From: Flavobacteriaceae bacterium
Lineage (GTDB): Bacteria > Bacteroidota > Bacteroidia > Flavobacteriales > Flavobacteriaceae
DNA: 64,000 nucleotides
Assembly: GCA_003443635.1 (NCBI GenBank)
Contig: CP031964.1
Coordinates: 2,264,321 to 2,328,320 of the forward strand
Reading direction: 5' to 3'
Numbering within the stretch: the stretch's first letter is position 1; the number at the start of each line of letters is the position of its first letter. A model generated the notes under the pieces. It saw only the letters and a list, made by a program, of their open reading frames with translations. It was not told where the DNA came from and searched no databases. A program made the translations under genes and the position numbers. Shown here one piece after another: positions 60,550 to 64,000 of the stretch.

Positions 60550-61491
60550 TTATCTCAAAAATTCCAACACATTAGCTTCAATACGCCCTTGTATATTAGA
60601 AACATCAGCTTTTATAAAAGTCTCTCCAGTAATATTTTCATAAAGCTCTATATAACGTTCACTCACAGAGTTAATATAGTCATCACTCATCTCTGGTAAT
60701 GTTTGTCCTTCTAAACCCTGAAACCCATTACTAATTAACCATTGACGCACAAACTCTTTAGAGAGTTGTTTTTGAGCTTCTCCTCTATCTTGTCGTTCTT
60801 TATAACCATCAGCATAAAAATAACGTGATGAGTCTGGAGTATGTATTTCGTCAATTAATACAATTTTTCCATCTTTAGTTTTTCCAAATTCGTATTTAGT
60901 GTCTACTAAAATTAAGCCGCGTTCTGCAGCAATTTCAGAACCACGTTGGAATAACTTACGTGTATAATCTTCAAGAACAATATAATCAGCTTCAGAAACA
61001 ATACCTCGACTTATAATATCTTCTCTAGAAATATCTTCATCATGATCACCTTGTTCTGCTTTAGTGGCTGGAGTAATAATAGGTTTAGGAAACTTATCGT
61101 TCTCTTTCATCCCTTCTGGCATAGTAACACCACAAAGTAATCGTTTTCCAGCTTTATACTCTCGAGCTGCATGACCAGACATATATCCACGAATTACCAT
61201 TTCTACCTTAAATGGCTCACACATATGCCCTATTGCTACATTAGGATCTGGTGTAGAAATTAACCAATTAGGAACTAAGTCTTCAGTAGCTTTCATCATT
61301 TTTGTTGCTATCTGATTTAAAATTTGTCCTTTAAACGGAATACCTTTAGGCATTACCACATCAAATGCAGATAAGCGATCTGTAGCTACCATAACTAAAA
61401 CATCGTCGTTCATAGTATAGACTTCTCTTACCTTGCCTTTATAAAGATTTTTTTGCCCTGGGAAATTAAAATTGGTATCCGTAATTGTCAT
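60550..61491 (-). CDS. purC: phosphoribosylaminoimidazole-succinocarboxamide synthase
   Basis: The 313-residue enzyme is typical for eukaryotic-like/Bacteroidota SAICAR synthases of about 310 residues. Motifs: [37 protein letters not shown] (split: [14 protein letters not shown] and [12 protein letters not shown]), [17 protein letters not shown] (partly), [21 protein letters not shown] (as VDTKYEFG and [14 protein letters not shown]). It joins CAIR and aspartate in purine synthesis. The gene is convergent with the response regulator gene with 9 bp between them and has its own promoter in the 331-bp gap to the right. Confidence 0.95.
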   Translation of the reverse strand: MTITDTNFNFPGQKNLYKGKVREVYTMNDDVLVMVATDRLSAFDVVMPKGIPFKGQILNQIATKMMKATEDLVPNWLISTPDPNVAIGHMCEPFKVEMVIRGYMSGHAAREYKAGKRLLCGVTMPEGMKENDKFPKPIITPATKAEQGDHDEDISREDIISRGIVSEADYIVLEDYTRKLFQRGSEIAAERGLILVDTKYEFGKTKDGKIVLIDEIHTPDSSRYFYADGYKERQDRGEAQKQLSKEFVRQWLISNGFQGLEGQTLPEMSDDYINSVSERYIELYENITGETFIKADVSNIQGRIEANVLEFLR

Positions 61492-61624
61492 TTTGTATCG
61501 AAGTAAAATAGAGTTTTAATTTTTAAGAACGTAAAAATAAACAATAATTGTAAAATTTAATTCTTAAATATTACGAATATGTTAATTAATTATAACGAAT
61601 AGTTATTAGCCTGTAACTATCTAA

Positions 61625-61666
61625 TTACAAACACTCTAAATAATTAATCATTTAGAGTGTTTGTAA
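61625..61666. other. 16-bp perfect hairpin in the gap upstream of purC and a lipoprotein gene
   Basis: TTACAAACACTCTAAA and TTTAGAGTGTTTGTAA pair perfectly around a ten-base AT loop. The hairpin lies upstream of both divergent genes, so it is not an ordinary terminator, and it has no T-run. The rest of the gap 61492-61822 is AT-rich; apart from the -7 box at 61782 I see nothing more in it. Confidence 0.6.
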
Positions 61667-61781
61667 GAAAATATATTCAAATTTAAGGTAGTTTACATTT
61701 AATTAATATTCATAACACAACAGTAAGCTTAATTTAAATAAACAGCTAAGGTAGATTAACACAGTTTATAAAACTCTAAGA

Positions 61782-61789
61782 TAAATTTG
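61782..61789 (+). promoter_or_regulatory. -7 box upstream of the PhoX-like lipoprotein gene
   Basis: TAAATTTG matches TAnnTTTG exactly, 33 bases before the ATG at 61823. No TTG box is present at the right distance. Confidence 0.5.
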
Positions 61790-61822
61790 TTCTAAACAAT
61801 ATAATCAATTAATAAATTTAAA

Positions 61823-63382
61823 ATGAATACACTTAGAAAAATTACTTTAGTATCACTTTTCTTATCTGTTACCGGTTTTTTTATGATTAGCTGTGTAGAT
61901 GACGGTCTTGATGGAATAGATGGAGAGGACGGAAGAGATGGAGTTGACGGGCAAAATGCTACAACACCTCCAACAATTTTTGAAGATAAATCTGCGACTA
62001 CTCCTTTAGTAGCAATGATGCCGCAATTTAACTTTGTTAACGCTTATTCTCTAATTTCTACTCCAGATGTAATCACTAATCCTGAAACAGGAGATACTTT
62101 CCAATTAGCTGGTTCTGCAGACGGTGCTGGTTTTTTAAGAGATGGAGATGGGTTTATGTATGTTGTAAACTGTGAAGATAGTTATGCTGTAGCAAGAATT
62201 CGTTTAGATGAAAATTTAAATCCAATCTCAGGTGATTATTTATTAAACTCTGGAGTTGCAGATTTTGCTAGACAATGTTCTGCAACAATGTGGGAAGCTG
62301 AAATTCATGGTGGTGGCTCAGATTTATTTTTATCTGCTTCAGAAAGTATTGCTAACGATGTAAAAGGAATTAATCCACATGTAATTACCCCTACTCCTCA
62401 AGCAGATTTTGGATTAGACGCATTAGGTGAGTTCTCTTGGGAAAATGCAGTGCCATTACCACAAAATACTTATGCAGGTGAAACTGTAATTATTGGTGGA
62501 GATGATGATTCATCAGGATCTCAAGGACAAATTACATTATATCATTCTACATCTGGTGATGCCGATTTCAATAACGGTAGTATTTATGTATTAAGAACAA
62601 AGCAAATTTCTGGTGGTCCAGATGCTAATGGAGATCCTACTATTATTGATGCTGCCCCTAATACTATTTATGACGAATCTAACTACGATTTTGGAGTAGA
62701 ATACGAAGTTGAATTTGTTGAAATTCCTAATGGTGCAGCTTTAACTAAATCTGAAATGGAAGATGCCAGTGATGCTGTTTATGCATCTCGTTTTATGAGA
62801 GTTGAAGATGTTGATTACCAAAAAGGTTCTGACGAAAATGCTCGTAATATTTATGCTGCAGTAACAGGAAGAGGTCCAGGGCGTGGTACTTATAATGATT
62901 GGGGAACTATTTATAAAGTCGAATTAGATGCAGATTCTCCACTAACAGGTAGAATGACCCAAATTATTAGCGGTAACGTTGATACTAATAATGCTGATGG
63001 TAATCTATCAATTTTACAAAGTCCAGATAATATTACTGTCACTGAAAATTTTGTATACGTTCAAGAAGATCCTAATTCATTTAGCAGAGGACATGCTGCT
63101 TTTATCTATCAATCTGATTTAAATGGAAGAAATATTAAACCAGTAATGGAACTAGTAGTAAGACAAGATTTAGATCCTAACAATAGTACAGGCTTTAGTG
63201 GTGAGTATGGTTCTTTAATAGACATCTCTGAGAAAGTTGGTATAGATGGAACATTTTTACTAGCTGTTCAACCTCACTATTGGGAAAGTCCAGATTTTAT
63301 GGAATTAGATGGGCATTTTAACACAACTAGAGAAGATGATCAAGCATCTCAAATTCTAATAATACAAAACTTACCTAGATAG
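61823..63382 (+). CDS. PhoX-like lipoprotein with collagen-like linker
   Basis: The 519-residue protein has a lipoprotein signal (MNTLRKITLVSLFLSVTGF, then FMISC; Cys about 24) and then collagen-like G-x-x-G triplets (GLDGIDGEDGRDGVDGQ) as a spacer. The large domain has features reminiscent of the PhoX (DUF839) family: NISILQSPDNITV-like and VYVQEDPN (SPDN and the later QED), suggesting a beta-propeller and possibly calcium-dependent phosphatase activity. The typical PhoX motifs are only partly recognisable, so the activity is uncertain. The next gene on the strand encodes a second lipoprotein. Confidence 0.6.
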   Translation: MNTLRKITLVSLFLSVTGFFMISCVDDGLDGIDGEDGRDGVDGQNATTPPTIFEDKSATTPLVAMMPQFNFVNAYSLISTPDVITNPETGDTFQLAGSADGAGFLRDGDGFMYVVNCEDSYAVARIRLDENLNPISGDYLLNSGVADFARQCSATMWEAEIHGGGSDLFLSASESIANDVKGINPHVITPTPQADFGLDALGEFSWENAVPLPQNTYAGETVIIGGDDDSSGSQGQITLYHSTSGDADFNNGSIYVLRTKQISGGPDANGDPTIIDAAPNTIYDESNYDFGVEYEVEFVEIPNGAALTKSEMEDASDAVYASRFMRVEDVDYQKGSDENARNIYAAVTGRGPGRGTYNDWGTIYKVELDADSPLTGRMTQIISGNVDTNNADGNLSILQSPDNITVTENFVYVQEDPNSFSRGHAAFIYQSDLNGRNIKPVMELVVRQDLDPNNSTGFSGEYGSLIDISEKVGIDGTFLLAVQPHYWESPDFMELDGHFNTTREDDQASQILIIQNLPR

Positions 63383-63406
63383 TTTTTTATTTAAAAAATT
63401 ATTAGC

Positions 63407-63441
63407 CCAAAGGCCTTTTGCTTTATAGCAAAGGTCTTTGG
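63407..63441 (+). terminator. hairpin after the PhoX-like gene
   Basis: CCAAAGGCCTTTTGCT pairs with AGCAAAGGTCTTTGG with a few G.T or mismatched positions around a four-base loop. It begins 25 bp after the stop codon; the T-run is weak, so termination may be partial and the next gene could be read through. Confidence 0.5.
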
Positions 63442-63457
63442 TTATTAAATATATATT

Positions 63458-64000
63458 ATGATTCCTAAAAATATACTTTCTTTTTGTTTGCTTCAGATTT
63501 TAATCATTTCTTCTTGTAAACAAAAAGAAGAAACTTATATCAATACAATTAATTGGAGTATAGTCCAAAACTACTATTTGTTCAATCTAAAAACTTCTAT
63601 AAGTTATTTAGATTCTTTAACTATGATAGATAAAACATCTGAAAAAGCTAAAATATTTTTTAAACAAAGCCGCTCTGCTTTCAAAAAAGCTGAACCTTAT
63701 GCTTCTTATTTAAATCCTGAAGTAGGACATCGCGCTAATGGACCAGCGCTTCCTGTTTTTAAAGAAGATAATTCTAAAATATTGATTCCCATTGGATTTC
63801 AGAAAATAGAAGAAAGCATTTTTGAAAGCGAAGTTGAAAACAACATATATCTAAATGAACTTATAATTACTAAAGGTTTATTAAATGTACTTAAAAAGAA
63901 AATGATAAAGCGAGAATTAAACCCGCAGCGTTTTTTTATCTCTACACATCAACAATTATTAAGAGTAATTAGTCATTCTATTACTGGGTTTGATACACCT
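63458..64000 (+). CDS. lipoprotein, probable cytochrome-c peroxidase N-terminal part (cut by window end)
   Basis: ATG 63458 opens a frame that remains open to the right edge (181 residues). A lipoprotein signal MIPKNILSFCLLQILIISSC is present. The following segment with FKKAEPYASYLNPEVGHRANG and LPVFKEDNSKILIPIGFQKIEES (in parts) matches the extended N-terminal region of Bacteroidota cytochrome-c peroxidases, ahead of the heme domains. The CxxCH heme motifs would lie beyond the window, so the assignment is provisional. Confidence 0.55.
   Translation, partial: MIPKNILSFCLLQILIISSCKQKEETYINTINWSIVQNYYLFNLKTSISYLDSLTMIDKTSEKAKIFFKQSRSAFKKAEPYASYLNPEVGHRANGPALPVFKEDNSKILIPIGFQKIEESIFESEVENNIYLNELIITKGLLNVLKKKMIKRELNPQRFFISTHQQLLRVISHSITGFDTP

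Noticed and set aside
1..64000. tRNA, rRNA, integrase or transposase genes
   Set aside because: No GGTTCGAATC-type arms, rRNA segments or recognised recombinase motifs were found when reading the window, although the repeats suggest mobility.

Overview
The window is a 64 kb stretch of an AT-rich Bacteroidota chromosome, most likely a (marine) member of the Flavobacteriaceae. The reasons are the protein repertoire (DUF4294, a gamma-glutamyltransferase lipoprotein, LytS/LytTR, DUF4212-type acetate symporter, AGCS symporter, many secreted proteins with short Bacteroidota-type signal peptides), promoter-like TAnnTTTG boxes, the scarcity of Shine-Dalgarno sequences and genes packed with few spacers. 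Genus cannot be decided from sequence alone. No rRNA, tRNA, CRISPR array, IS element or prophage was seen.

Layout. 1-9.1 kb: a truncated methyltransferase, ZIP transporter, DUF4268, hemolysin III-like and DUF4294 genes, M42 peptidase, PrsW-like protease, then a three-subunit biotin-dependent acyl-CoA carboxylase (carrier, biotin carboxylase, carboxyltransferase) and a small membrane protein gene broken by an 8-bp tandem duplication. 9.1-19 kb is an accessory-looking tract on the minus strand: CPBP protease, AraC regulator, small membrane proteins, dispersed palindromic repeats, a HipBA toxin-antitoxin pair with operator-like inverted repeats, an atypical PLP enzyme, two orphan membrane/secreted proteins and a two-gene nuclease module (TIR-like/PD-(D/E)XK fusion plus a second PD-(D/E)XK nuclease). 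19-31.6 kb: amidohydrolase, M20 peptidase and gamma-glutamyltransferase; a redox-type operon (CPVC redoxin, lipoprotein, DUF2024, MarR regulator) with three copies of a GTTAGGATTCCTAAC-like operator; then an ABC exporter, nitronate monooxygenase, DinB, MarC, a one-lobe DEAD-box protein and a ThiE/TenI-like protein.

31.7-39.8 kb: DUF2167 membrane protein, followed by the strongest candidate for an unusual system: a calcineurin-like metallophosphoesterase gene directly abutting a 1186-aa NACHT (STAND) NTPase that has no effector domain of its own. After it come two near-identical 49-aa basic protein genes, each with the same downstream repeat, which bracket a secreted SUMF1-fold protein. 39.8-49.2 kb: serine hydrolase, acetyl-CoA synthetase, TauE exporter, acetate/solute symporter with its DUF4212 small subunit and an AGCS amino-acid symporter, i.e. 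an acetate and amino-acid uptake block.

49.3-64 kb: AraC plus short-chain dehydrogenase, a row of small stress-type proteins (DUF1801, ClbS/DfsB, Crp/Fnr, DUF1697 preceded by a mini-ORF between inverted operator-like sites), a Grx-Grx-thioredoxin reductase fusion, DUF3052, a beta-lactamase-fold lipoprotein, a secreted GloVer-repeat protein, a LytS/LytTR two-component pair, purC, a PhoX-like lipoprotein with a collagen-like linker, and the beginning of a lipoprotein that looks like a cytochrome-c peroxidase, cut by the right edge.
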